Source of the DNA: Francisella uliginis
GTDB taxonomy: Bacteria; Pseudomonadota; Gammaproteobacteria; Francisellales; Francisellaceae
Reading direction: 5' to 3'
DNA: 64,000 bases
Assembly: GCF_001895265.1 (NCBI RefSeq)
Contig: NZ_CP016796.1
Span: 124,001-188,000, forward strand
Notes under the pieces: generated by a model
Told to the model about the DNA's origin: nothing
The model's input: only the letters and a program-made list of their open reading frames with translations
Database searches by the model: none
In this document: piece by piece, positions 25,430 through 33,661 of the stretch
How positions within the stretch are numbered: the first letter of the stretch is position 1
How the letters are laid out: every line of letters starts with the position of its first letter
Program-made: the position numbers and the translations under genes

Positions 25430-26376
25430 GACCTCTTGCGAAATACTACTTCAGAGGCATTTTATTTCTAAGTAGGTATTTTCTTTTTAGAATCCGTTTT
25501 GTAAATTAACTATTCCAGCCACTAAATTAAACCTAAGATTAGCTTTTTTACCAAAACTTCTATAGGTTTCACCCAGTATACGAAACTTTTTAATTTCTGC
25601 AATTTTATGCTCAACATAAATCCTAATCTTACTAAGCCATTTATTATAATTCTTCTGCTCTATACTTAAAGAACCTCCTTTGGGCTTTTTATAGGGGAGT
25701 TTTACTTTAGTAGATTCATTTTGAATACCTTGGTAGCCATTGTCACAATATTTATCAACATCACGAGCTAATTTATCTGATTTTCTGCGAACAGTTATAT
25801 CATGAACACTGCCTGGATAAACCTTCGAAACATTAACTATTTGACCTGCTTCACTGATAGCTATTTCTACTTTCTGTGTATGGCTTTTTTTCTTCCCTGA
25901 ATAGTTAGCCTTTCTTCGTTTTAATTTCTTAGGTCTCTGGATTGGCTGTTCTGTTGCATCTATTAAAAGTCTTTCTACTTTTTGATTAGTCATGCTTCTA
26001 TCTTTTTTTATATGTATTTCTTTAACTAGTAGTAACTCTACTCGTCTAATTAGGCGATTTACATTTGATTCATCTAATCCTATCAAGTAGCCTAAAAATT
26101 CTTGTGTCATATAGCAACGATAATATATTAAAACTAACAATAATCTATCTGCATGATTATCAACTTTTGGCTTTCTGCCAATCCTTGGAAATCCTTCATC
26201 TAAGGATTTTGAGGCATCGGTTAAGATTTTATTGAAATGTTTTAGTTTTAAACCTGTTAGTTTTCTAAATATTCTGGCTTTCTTTGACAATATTGCGTAG
26301 CTTATTTGCATTTTTATGGATCTCTTAAGCAATCTTTCTATATATATGGTGAATAATTAGTATTTCGCAAGAGGTC
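25430..26376 (-). mobile_element. IS5-family insertion sequence, 947 bp, in the RimK-like gene
   Basis: The ends are perfect 19-base inverted repeats, GACCTCTTGCGAAATACTA at 25430-25448 and its complement at 26358-26376. They are flanked by a TA target duplication (25428-25429 and 26377-26378). One transposase gene fills the inside on the minus strand. The perfect ends and intact gene suggest a complete, possibly active copy. The boundaries are supported by the restored reading frame of the interrupted gene. Confidence 0.9.
25487..26332 (-). CDS. IS5-family transposase (DDE_4-like)
   Basis: A 281-residue transposase with an N-terminal helix-turn-helix region (YYRCYMTQEFLGYLIGLDESNVNRLIRRVE) followed by a DDE catalytic domain: first Asp in LLIDATEQPIQRP, second in KYCDNGYQGI and Glu in YVEHKIAEIKKFRIL. 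Many Lys/Arg lie between (KKLKRRKANYSGKKKSH). It differs clearly from the ISFtu2-type transposase at 60141-60884, so it belongs to another IS5 subgroup. The frame is intact. Confidence 0.88.
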   Translation of the reverse strand: MLKRSIKMQISYAILSKKARIFRKLTGLKLKHFNKILTDASKSLDEGFPRIGRKPKVDNHADRLLLVLIYYRCYMTQEFLGYLIGLDESNVNRLIRRVELLLVKEIHIKKDRSMTNQKVERLLIDATEQPIQRPKKLKRRKANYSGKKKSHTQKVEIAISEAGQIVNVSKVYPGSVHDITVRRKSDKLARDVDKYCDNGYQGIQNESTKVKLPYKKPKGGSLSIEQKNYNKWLSKIRIYVEHKIAEIKKFRILGETYRSFGKKANLRFNLVAGIVNLQNGF

Positions 26377-27721
26377 TAATAATAATAGGTTTATTGTCAA
26401 TTACTTTAATATCAATGCCATACAGTCCATTACCTATGGTTTTTGCAGCTTTGAGTGCTATTTTAATAATAGTTTTATCAACTTGATGAATAGCAAATGC
26501 TTCAGATTTACCATGCTGTGTCGATTTTTTGTTATGGTTAGTTATTTGCCAATGATTTTTTGCCATATAGTATTTACAGGCATATATTGGTTTATTATTT
26601 AGTATTCCTATGCGCCAATCAAAATCAGTATAATAATATTTTTGGGCAATTATTATTGAAGATTGCTCAAACATATCGCTAAGGATTTGCTCTAAATCTT
26701 CAATAGAGTTAGCTTTTTTAACACCCTTTGAGAATGAACCATCAGGAATTTTTAGTACGATAGGTAAACCAAGTTCTTTAATTAATTCTTGAGGTGATAA
26801 GTCATCATTTTTAAAGATAAGTTTTCCTTTTGGTATAGGAATCTTATTTTTAGTCATTAAGTTATGTAAATAAACTTTATTTGTACAACAAGTTATTGAT
26901 TTTGTATCATCAATAACTACTAAATTATTATCCTCAGCTTTTTTAGCAAAACTATAGCTATAGTGGTTGATAGAAGTTGTAGTTCTAATAAAAAGTCCAT
27001 CATATTCAAGTAGCCTCATATAATCATCTTTTGTTATTAAGTCCGTATATATACCTAGGCTATTAGCAGCTTGTTGGAAGTTTTTTAGTGCTTTACTATC
27101 ACTAGGAGGAAGGGTTTCATTAGAATCATGTAGTATTGCTAGATCATAGTGATAACTTTTTTTATTTTTCCGCTTACGCCAAACTTTACTACTAAAATTA
27201 TTTAGAGCATTTGCAAAAATTGTCTGTTCGTTATCACTAAGTTGACTAATCTTACCAATAGTTATGCTTTTTATTTTCCAAATAGTGTTTTGCTTTTCTA
27301 GTACTGTTTCTAGTATTGGTGTTGGATATGATTCAAATATCTTTTTAGCTAATTTCTCAAATCCATTTATATTAGATACTCCAAAGAAAATTTTTATATT
27401 AATATATTCATTCTTAAGAGTATTAATAAACTTAAGATCTTTATTAATTAAGTTAGATAATAAAGTTTCTTCAAAGTGACTAATACTATTTAATGTTTCA
27501 ACTGTTGGTATGATAGTGTCTTTATTTGAATGTGCTAGTAGACAAGCATAGTATCCTTGTTCTAGATAACCCATTTGCTCAGATAAGTTGATAATATAAT
27601 TTGGCTTTATACTAATACCTTGTAGATATTGATGAGTTGTTTCTAAGTTTGAGTAAGGATAGTATGGCGACCATACATCTTTATTATCAGTGATTATCTT
27701 TAAGGGTTTCATATATAACAT

Positions 27722-28028
27722 CTTGTTATAACTAAGGCGAATGTATTATCTACCTTTTTTAATAAATGACAAGACTTTTTTATAACAAACGAAAATACAA
27801 ATATAACGATACTTAATATTTATATTATAAAAAATCTTTTTTGTCTAATTTTGAACATAAAAAGACATGATCTTTATTGATATAATAACCAAAACATTAT
27901 TTTAGCTCTAAATTAATTTATTTTTTGTATTTATTTGCTTTTTTGATTATATATATTATAATAATAAAATCATAATAATAAATATGTTTTAGTTTTACAA
28001 AAACAAAAATAAGTAAAGGGGAGAGGTA
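27722..28028. other. AT-rich intergenic region, 307 bp
   Basis: The gap between the divergent RimK-like gene and the small gene at 28029 is extremely AT-rich, with runs such as TTATAATAATAAAATCATAA near 27955-27980. It must hold promoters for both directions. I see several TATAAT-like hexamers but none that stands out, and no hairpin or coding frame. Confidence 0.5.
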
Positions 28029-28259
28029 ATGAGAGGTAAATATGAAATAGGAAGCATCTTAAATGGTGTTGTTAAGCAGAATCATTCAACTAGTGCTAAG
28101 GAATTAATAAATTTAGCTTTAATATGTAATTACTGTAAAAAGCAACATATTAATTTAGAAGACGTATTTATTAGCTTAAATGGGAAAAGTTTTCAAACCA
28201 AAACTCATAAGACAAATATTGTCGGTGAAATGATACTAGGAGTAAATTCTTATATATAG
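28029..28259 (+). CDS. Small hypothetical protein, 76 residues
   Basis: Starts MRGKYEIGSILNGVVKQNHS after a strong AGGGGAGAGG ribosome binding site (28016-28026), which is better than most here and argues for real translation. The protein is soluble and basic, with one CNYCKK pair of cysteines in the middle. I recognise no family. It lies alone between long AT-rich gaps. Because of the IS next door it may be an accessory gene. Confidence 0.5.
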   Translation: MRGKYEIGSILNGVVKQNHSTSAKELINLALICNYCKKQHINLEDVFISLNGKSFQTKTHKTNIVGEMILGVNSYI

Positions 28260-28444
28260 GTTTTATTGGTGTATTATTAGGATATGCTAGTGTATATTAT
28301 ATGTGATCTAGGTAAATATTTATGATGCTGTTTAGGTAATGTTCATAAATGTAGAAAAGAAGTAAAAAGTTAGTTTTAGTTATCTTGTTAGTATTAAGTT
28401 TGTTAATGTAATATTATTCTAAGTAGTAATATTTTTTATCTCTT

Positions 28445-30463
28445 GTGATGCTAATTAGAAAAAATTGTTTACTTATTATACTTTTGTTTATAAGTATTTC
28501 TTCTTGCGATTCGTATCAAAATATTGAAAAATTTAAATATAATCAAGAGGTATCATTATCAGGTGTAGTTAGTACTATTCCAAAGCAAAAAGATGATAAG
28601 TTAGAATTTGTTTTTCATACGTTTAAATATGGAGATGTTTTACTCAAAGCAGATAAGAGTTATCGGCATTATCTAATACCTGCTAATGAACTTACCTTAT
28701 TGGCGAAAATCTATAAACCACATGAATATGATAATACAAATGCTTTTAATTATTCACAATATTTAGAGCATAATTATATTGTTGCACTAGGAAATATTAA
28801 GAATGGCTCTAGGATAAAATATAGTGGTACATCAATATTATCTCTGCCAGAAAGATTTAGATACTATATCTATAATCATCTACAGAGTCAGCTGAATGAA
28901 AATAAACTAAAGCCTTTTGTATTAGCATTACTTATTGGTGATAAGGATTTCACAGAATCAGAACAAAATCTATTAGTTCGCTCAGGAACCTCTCATTTGA
29001 TGGTAATTTCGGGCTTACATATAGGTTTATTAGCATTTATAGCATTTTTGGTTTTTAGAGGTATATGGTCTCTTTCGCCAAAATTGTGTCGTAAGTTACC
29101 AGCACAATATATAGGTGTTACATCTTCTGTGATAGTAGCTTTTAGCTATAGTCTGCTTGCTGGGTTTAGCTTACCTACTCAACGAGCTGTTATTATGCTA
29201 TTAGTAGTAGTTGTTTTATGGCTTGTTAAAAAAAGAATCTCAATAGTTAGATCTCTTTTTATTGCATTTATCGTTATATTGTTATTAGATTTTAAATCTA
29301 TCTATAGTATTAGCTTATGGCTTAGTTTTTCCGCTGTAACTATATTGGTTATTATTTCGGTATTGCTACAACAGTATAAATCAAAATTAGCTCTTTTTCT
29401 TTTGCCACAAGTTTATTTAACAATATTTTTAATTCCTATCTCAGTCTATTATTTTGATAGCTTCTCCGTAGTTTCCATTTTGGCAAATATTGTTGCTATT
29501 CCTTTAGTGAGTTTCGTGATATTACCGTTATTATTATTTTGTTTGGTTATTTCTTTCATTGGCCTAAAACTTTGGTTTATACCTATGGCTTTTTTAAAGT
29601 TGCTATACATATATCTAGAGTTTTTAACTAAGCATATTCCGCTTGTAGAGTATTGGAGTTATTTTTCACTAACTAGCCTAATAATTGTGCTTGTCGGTAT
29701 TATTTTATTGATTTTTCCTTTTTCTAAGTCGGTTAGATTGCTTGGATTAGTAATGTGTCTAGTCTTTTTTCAGTCATCTACAGATTTATCAAAGAAATAT
29801 GAATATTTTAAGTTACATGTTTTTGATACTAAAGATGAGATGGTTTTGGCTCAAAATAATGGCCAGAATATTTTATATACGTCAGTTAAGAATTTAGGTA
29901 ATGAGTATATTTTATCCAATATCTTGGCTAGCTATCTAAAGCTTGAGGGGATTGATAAAGTTGATTATTTAATTGTTGTTGGTAGTCAAAAGAGTTTTAA
30001 TTTAAAAAATATTAATCAGATTATCCCCATAGAAAAAACTATTTCAAATAATGAAAATAATAACTTAGGTTTAATAAAATGCAGTTATAAGAATAACTTA
30101 TTGCTTAACAACTTAGAGATTAAGTTTTTATCAAATCAAAATACTTGTTTAGTTGATATAAAGTATTTAAATCGGGAGTTTTTGTTATTTGATAATACAA
30201 GCTTAAACTCTCAAGAAAAAATTTTTAACTTATATAATAGGATAGTTTCACCAGATATTATAATTACACCAACAAGGCTATATTCAAAGTTTACTAATAA
30301 TCGACTTGATTATATTATTTATATATCAAATAGGGTAGGAGAATTATATCGGTTCAATGATTTAAAACATAAAATTTTTGATACATATACAAATGGAGCT
30401 ATAACAATTAAAGTTGATCATAATGATAAATTAAGTGTTACTTCTCAACTTAAAAAATATTAA
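28445..30463 (+). CDS. comEC: ComEC/Rec2-like competence protein with degenerate C-terminal domain
   Basis: A 672-residue inner-membrane protein related to the DNA-uptake channel ComEC. Residues 1-22 form a first helix, about 23-140 are the DUF4131-like OB domain, and about 150-430 form the competence core with the signature SGTSHLMVISGLHIG and SLPTQRAVIMLLVVVV. The C-terminal 230 residues correspond to the metallo-beta-lactamase-like domain but lack the HxHxDH metal motif; the position reads LIVVGSQKSFNLKN. Start is GTG 28445 or the ATG directly after it; no Shine-Dalgarno is evident. Francisella species are naturally transformable, which fits a DNA-uptake role. Confidence 0.85.
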   Translation: MMLIRKNCLLIILLFISISSCDSYQNIEKFKYNQEVSLSGVVSTIPKQKDDKLEFVFHTFKYGDVLLKADKSYRHYLIPANELTLLAKIYKPHEYDNTNAFNYSQYLEHNYIVALGNIKNGSRIKYSGTSILSLPERFRYYIYNHLQSQLNENKLKPFVLALLIGDKDFTESEQNLLVRSGTSHLMVISGLHIGLLAFIAFLVFRGIWSLSPKLCRKLPAQYIGVTSSVIVAFSYSLLAGFSLPTQRAVIMLLVVVVLWLVKKRISIVRSLFIAFIVILLLDFKSIYSISLWLSFSAVTILVIISVLLQQYKSKLALFLLPQVYLTIFLIPISVYYFDSFSVVSILANIVAIPLVSFVILPLLLFCLVISFIGLKLWFIPMAFLKLLYIYLEFLTKHIPLVEYWSYFSLTSLIIVLVGIILLIFPFSKSVRLLGLVMCLVFFQSSTDLSKKYEYFKLHVFDTKDEMVLAQNNGQNILYTSVKNLGNEYILSNILASYLKLEGIDKVDYLIVVGSQKSFNLKNINQIIPIEKTISNNENNNLGLIKCSYKNNLLLNNLEIKFLSNQNTCLVDIKYLNREFLLFDNTSLNSQEKIFNLYNRIVSPDIIITPTRLYSKFTNNRLDYIIYISNRVGELYRFNDLKHKIFDTYTNGAITIKVDHNDKLSVTSQLKKY

Positions 30464-30674
30464 TAATTGAAGTTACGCACTAAACATAAATTTGAGCATA
30501 AAGACTATTATATGCAAGGTAGGTTTTTATTAGCATAGCAGTAACTACGGTAAGTTAATAAGTTGACGGACTTTAAAGATTAATGATTATTAATAAACAT
30601 ATTTAGCTAAGATCTTTTAAAAAAAAGTTTATAAGTGGTACTATAAATACCAAAGGATAATTTTTTAAAATATT

Positions 30675-31574
30675 ATGATTAAAATTCTAAAGTATACATA
30701 TTATGCTTTGTTCTCGACGACTTGTTTTTTATCAAGTGCAGTAGTTACTGTTATTCCTGTATTTTTCTTTTCACTGATTAAATTACTTGTGCCTGTAAAA
30801 GGTATACGATACTTTTGTACCTCAGCAGTTGAGTATTGTGTAAGTGTCTGGGTTAGTTATGCTATTTTGATCACAAAGTTATTTTCTCCAACAGAAATTG
30901 AGTTTGAACAAAATGCTAATTTAGATAGAAATAGCTCTTATTTAATTATATGTAATCACAAAAGCTGGCTTGATACTTTTATATTGATGTTAGCTTTTCA
31001 TAAAAAGATAGCTTTTCCTAAGTTTTTTATGAAAGTTCAGGTATTTTTTATTCCTGTTCTAGGTTTAATTGCTTGGGCTCTTGAATTTCCGGCAATGAAA
31101 AGATATTCAAAAGAGTATTTGGCCGCAAATCCGGAGAAGAAAGGAGAAGACCTTAATAAAACCTTTAAATATTGTAAAGGATTATCTTTAAGACCTACTA
31201 CAATTGTTAACTTCGTTGAAGGAACTAGATTTTCACTTGAGAAGGTAAAGAATAGTAATTATAAAAATTTACTCAATCCTAAGGCTGGAGGTATAGCTGT
31301 AATACTAAAAAGCTTATCAGATAGAATGGTTGGAATATTAAATACGACTATTGTCTATGATGATCCTGAGCAAACTTTATGGGATTTTATGGTTAGAAAG
31401 ACAAAGAGAATAAAGGTGAAAGTAGATTTTATACCAATTTCAGAAGTTCCATTAGGAGACTATTTTAATAATGAAAAGGATAAAAAAAGTTTCCAAAATT
31501 GGTTAAATGATATCTGGCAGAAGAATGATGAATATATTTCTCAACAACAGCTAGAGATTCAAGCTAGCTCTTAA
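30675..31574 (+). CDS. Phospholipid/lysophosphatidate acyltransferase (PlsC-like, YihG type)
   Basis: A 299-residue membrane-bound acyltransferase. Two N-terminal hydrophobic helices (about 8-35 and 50-75) are followed by the catalytic HX4D box in CNHKSWLDTFIL (about residue 98), the glycerophosphate motif NFVEGTRFS (about 180) and PKAGGIAVIL. The extended length and form resemble E. coli YihG more than PlsC. AAAGGA precedes the ATG by about 16 bases. The C terminus overlaps the end of the convergent methyltransferase gene by 11 bases. Confidence 0.85.
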   Translation: MIKILKYTYYALFSTTCFLSSAVVTVIPVFFFSLIKLLVPVKGIRYFCTSAVEYCVSVWVSYAILITKLFSPTEIEFEQNANLDRNSSYLIICNHKSWLDTFILMLAFHKKIAFPKFFMKVQVFFIPVLGLIAWALEFPAMKRYSKEYLAANPEKKGEDLNKTFKYCKGLSLRPTTIVNFVEGTRFSLEKVKNSNYKNLLNPKAGGIAVILKSLSDRMVGILNTTIVYDDPEQTLWDFMVRKTKRIKVKVDFIPISEVPLGDYFNNEKDKKSFQNWLNDIWQKNDEYISQQQLEIQASS

Positions 31575-32376
31575 TAACTTTACAGATATATAAAAAGTAC
31601 GATATTGTACAAAATAAATCGCTATCTTCATATAGCTTATTAATTTCCTTGTTAAGAAAATCATACTCTTCGCTATTAATATTGTTGTTTTCATAATTTG
31701 CGCATATAACTCCAGTATAGAACGTATATGCTAAATCTTGAGGCAAGATAACCACTCTAGTATCTATTTCAAAATTAAGCCCTAAGTTTTTGATGTATTG
31801 GGGGAGTTGTCTTCCTATCCAGCCATTACGAATATTTTTATCACAGTCGTAATTAATGATTCTTCTTACTAGTTGCTTATTAGCAATATTAATTGTGTTT
31901 GTTTCCCAATCAGGCTCAATTAAGCATATATAACCATTGTTTTTGGTAACTCTTTTAAGCTCTTTTAAAGCCTGCATAGGGTCTTCTAAATATAAAAGTA
32001 CTCTTTCTGCACGTGAGTAATCAAAAGAGTTATCATCAAAGTCTAAGTCATGTATATCCATTTGCTGAAAATCTAAGTTTATAAGATTTTCATTCATGGC
32101 TTTGAGATTGGCATTTTCTAAAAAGTCGCTACTTAAGTCAACAGCTCTACAAGTGCTGTTAGGAAATTCAAGAGCTATTTTAATTGACTCAAATCCAGGA
32201 CCACATCCAGCATCTAGAATAGTAGTTTTATCAAAAGTTTTAATTTTATCTCGTGCTATTTGTTTAAGTTCTTGAATTTGTTTAGTAGAGTTAAATTTCT
32301 CTAAAGCATTAATAAATGTTTGAGATTGTTTAGATGCATCAATATTTTCAAATTTTTTAGCATTAAAAGATGACAT
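31564..32376 (-). CDS. SAM-dependent methyltransferase, class I
   Basis: A 270-residue soluble methyltransferase. Motif I is LDAGCGPGFESIKIAL (about 56-71) with the ribose-binding acidic residue in CRAVDLSSDFLENA, motif II QQMDIHDLDFDDNSFDYSRAERVLLYLEDP and motif III NNGYICLIEPDWE. The pattern is that of the UbiE/Methyltransf_11 group on small molecules. It stands seven bases after the RipA-like gene on the same strand. Substrate unknown. Confidence 0.85.
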   Translation of the reverse strand: MSSFNAKKFENIDASKQSQTFINALEKFNSTKQIQELKQIARDKIKTFDKTTILDAGCGPGFESIKIALEFPNSTCRAVDLSSDFLENANLKAMNENLINLDFQQMDIHDLDFDDNSFDYSRAERVLLYLEDPMQALKELKRVTKNNGYICLIEPDWETNTINIANKQLVRRIINYDCDKNIRNGWIGRQLPQYIKNLGLNFEIDTRVVILPQDLAYTFYTGVICANYENNNINSEEYDFLNKEINKLYEDSDLFCTISYFLYICKVIKS

Positions 32377-32383
32377 AATTAGA

Positions 32384-32911
32384 TTAGTGATTTAGCCAAG
32401 CTAATTGAATAAATAAGAATAAAGCTGAATATATACCCATGAAAATAAATGGCATATATATTTCTAATATTCTGATAGGTTTAAATGATCCTTTCTCTTC
32501 AGCAATATGTTCTTCTGTTAGCCATACTCTTGAAGGTAGGCGTCTCTCTAGAGAAGGAACGATACTATTTTTGATTTGTATATGATGTCTAAAGAATCTA
32601 ATAATTTTCCACCAAGCATAACAAAATACTAATCCAGCAAAGTATGGGATAGAGATTAATATGGCGGAAGGAGGATTCTCAACGTTTATATTATTACTAA
32701 TAGCTAGAGCAACAATACCAACTAATATTAGGTTGAAAACCAAGAAGAAAAGATTAATAACGATTCTTCTATAACCAGTTCTATCTGTTAACTCAACATA
32801 AATTCTATACTGCTCGATTAAAAGAGCATTATACTGCTCATTAGATAAATTGTTTTCATCTTCATTGCTCCACAACTTATCTTGAACTTCTTTGCGACTT
32901 ATCTTTTCCAT
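32384..32911 (-). CDS. RipA-like cytoplasmic membrane protein
   Basis: A 175-residue protein with three hydrophobic helices (about 52-73, 83-105 and 150-172) and a charged, cytoplasmic N terminus rich in Glu, Asn and Gln. I recall that Francisella ripA, needed for growth in host cells, encodes a membrane protein of about 180 residues close to rpsA. Here rpsA lies two genes upstream with tsaC between. On that basis it may be ripA, but I could not compare sequences, so no symbol is given. Confidence 0.5.
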   Translation of the reverse strand: MEKISRKEVQDKLWSNEDENNLSNEQYNALLIEQYRIYVELTDRTGYRRIVINLFFLVFNLILVGIVALAISNNINVENPPSAILISIPYFAGLVFCYAWWKIIRFFRHHIQIKNSIVPSLERRLPSRVWLTEEHIAEEKGSFKPIRILEIYMPFIFMGIYSALFLFIQLAWLNH

Positions 32912-32998
32912 TTTTTTCCTTTAACTTCTACTCAAGTAGTTTAACAAAGTAATGCTATTACATTTTTAGTAATTTATCAAATTATAAATTACCAGCCA

Positions 32999-33541
32999 CT
33001 ATCTTAATCTTTGGTTTGTAATTATATCAATAATTCTAGATGGTTGCGATGCTTTTGCTTGAGTTTTTAAGACATAAATATCTGGAAATGTCTTGGTTAT
33101 ATTTTCAGCATTGTTAATAAAGTTATGACCAGAAATATTTGCACTTGTCGATATGATAGCATCATTAATATTTGAACATATCTGGCTAATTATAACTGTG
33201 TTTACTAGGCGTATGGCAATAGTTGGCTTGCCACCTGTTAACCATTGAATACTATCTTTACCGGGGACAATCCATGTCGTGGGAGTATTTTGTTTTGTAG
33301 ATATTTTTTCAATCTGATTTGTAGTTAGTTGTGCTATATCAACATATCTTAGTAGATGTTTATAATTATGAGATATTATAATAAAGCCTTTACTAGAGTC
33401 TCTTTTTTTAAGATTTATAACTTTCTTAACAGCATCTTTAGATAACTTGCAGCTAAGACCATATACGGTATCAGTTGGTATACTAACAACTTTGTTATTT
33501 CTAAGTTCAGTATTAATAACTTGTATATTATCAGTAAGCAT
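32999..33541 (-). CDS. tsaC: Threonylcarbamoyl-AMP synthase (Sua5/YciO/YrdC family)
   Basis: A 180-residue protein of the length of TsaC, lacking the extra Sua5 domain. Family marks are KVVSIPTDTVYGLSC (about 17-31), INLKKRDSSKGFIII, PTTWIVPGKDS, and IAIRLVN with STSANISG near 132. The enzyme makes threonylcarbamoyl-AMP from threonine, bicarbonate and ATP for the t6A37 tRNA modification. It is downstream of rpsA on the same strand but separated by the rpsA terminator. Confidence 0.93.
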   Translation of the reverse strand: MLTDNIQVINTELRNNKVVSIPTDTVYGLSCKLSKDAVKKVINLKKRDSSKGFIIISHNYKHLLRYVDIAQLTTNQIEKISTKQNTPTTWIVPGKDSIQWLTGGKPTIAIRLVNTVIISQICSNINDAIISTSANISGHNFINNAENITKTFPDIYVLKTQAKASQPSRIIDIITNQRLR

Positions 33542-33591
33542 ATTTTTTTGAGTAAAATATTTTTGTGAGAGTAATTTTAGTTGATTTTAGA

Positions 33592-33629
33592 AATAAAAAA
33601 ACCTATAAGCTAAAAATAACTTATAGGTT
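33592..33629 (-). terminator. Rho-independent terminator of rpsA
   Basis: AACCTATAAG (33600-33609) and CTTATAGGTT (33620-33629) form a perfect 10-base stem with a 10-base loop. On the minus strand the stem is followed by a run of T (A tract at 33592-33600 on the plus strand). It stands 33 bases after the rpsA stop. Confidence 0.9.
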
Positions 33630-33661
33630 AAGTAGATTTAATATTTAGTAGTTGTAGATTC

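Larger units (their letters stand above)
25294..27721 (-). pseudogene. RimK-like ATP-grasp ligase gene, interrupted by an IS5-family element
   Basis: Reading leftward from ATG 27721 the protein has an N-terminal alpha/beta domain (about 1-200), then an ATP-grasp fold (about 255-450) with IPIPKGKLIF, GLPIVLKIPDGSFSKGVKKA, IIAQKYYYTDFDWRIGIL and NGLYGIDIKVIDNKPIII. The insertion sequence follows, adding RPLAKY and a stop. Beyond it, 25294-25427 continues the frame with EINDNPSIDSDIEDAYIGDQ and ends after PYANN. Removing the IS and one TA copy restores KPIIIIEINDNPSID, the usual metal-binding Glu/Asn end of ATP-grasp. The truncated 454-residue product lacks those ligands and should be inactive. 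Intact relatives join amino acids to a peptide or small acceptor. Confidence 0.88.

Noticed and set aside
27955-28005. ATAATAATA tracts as a CRISPR or satellite array
   Set aside because: There is no regular repeat-spacer pattern; it is simple AT-rich sequence.
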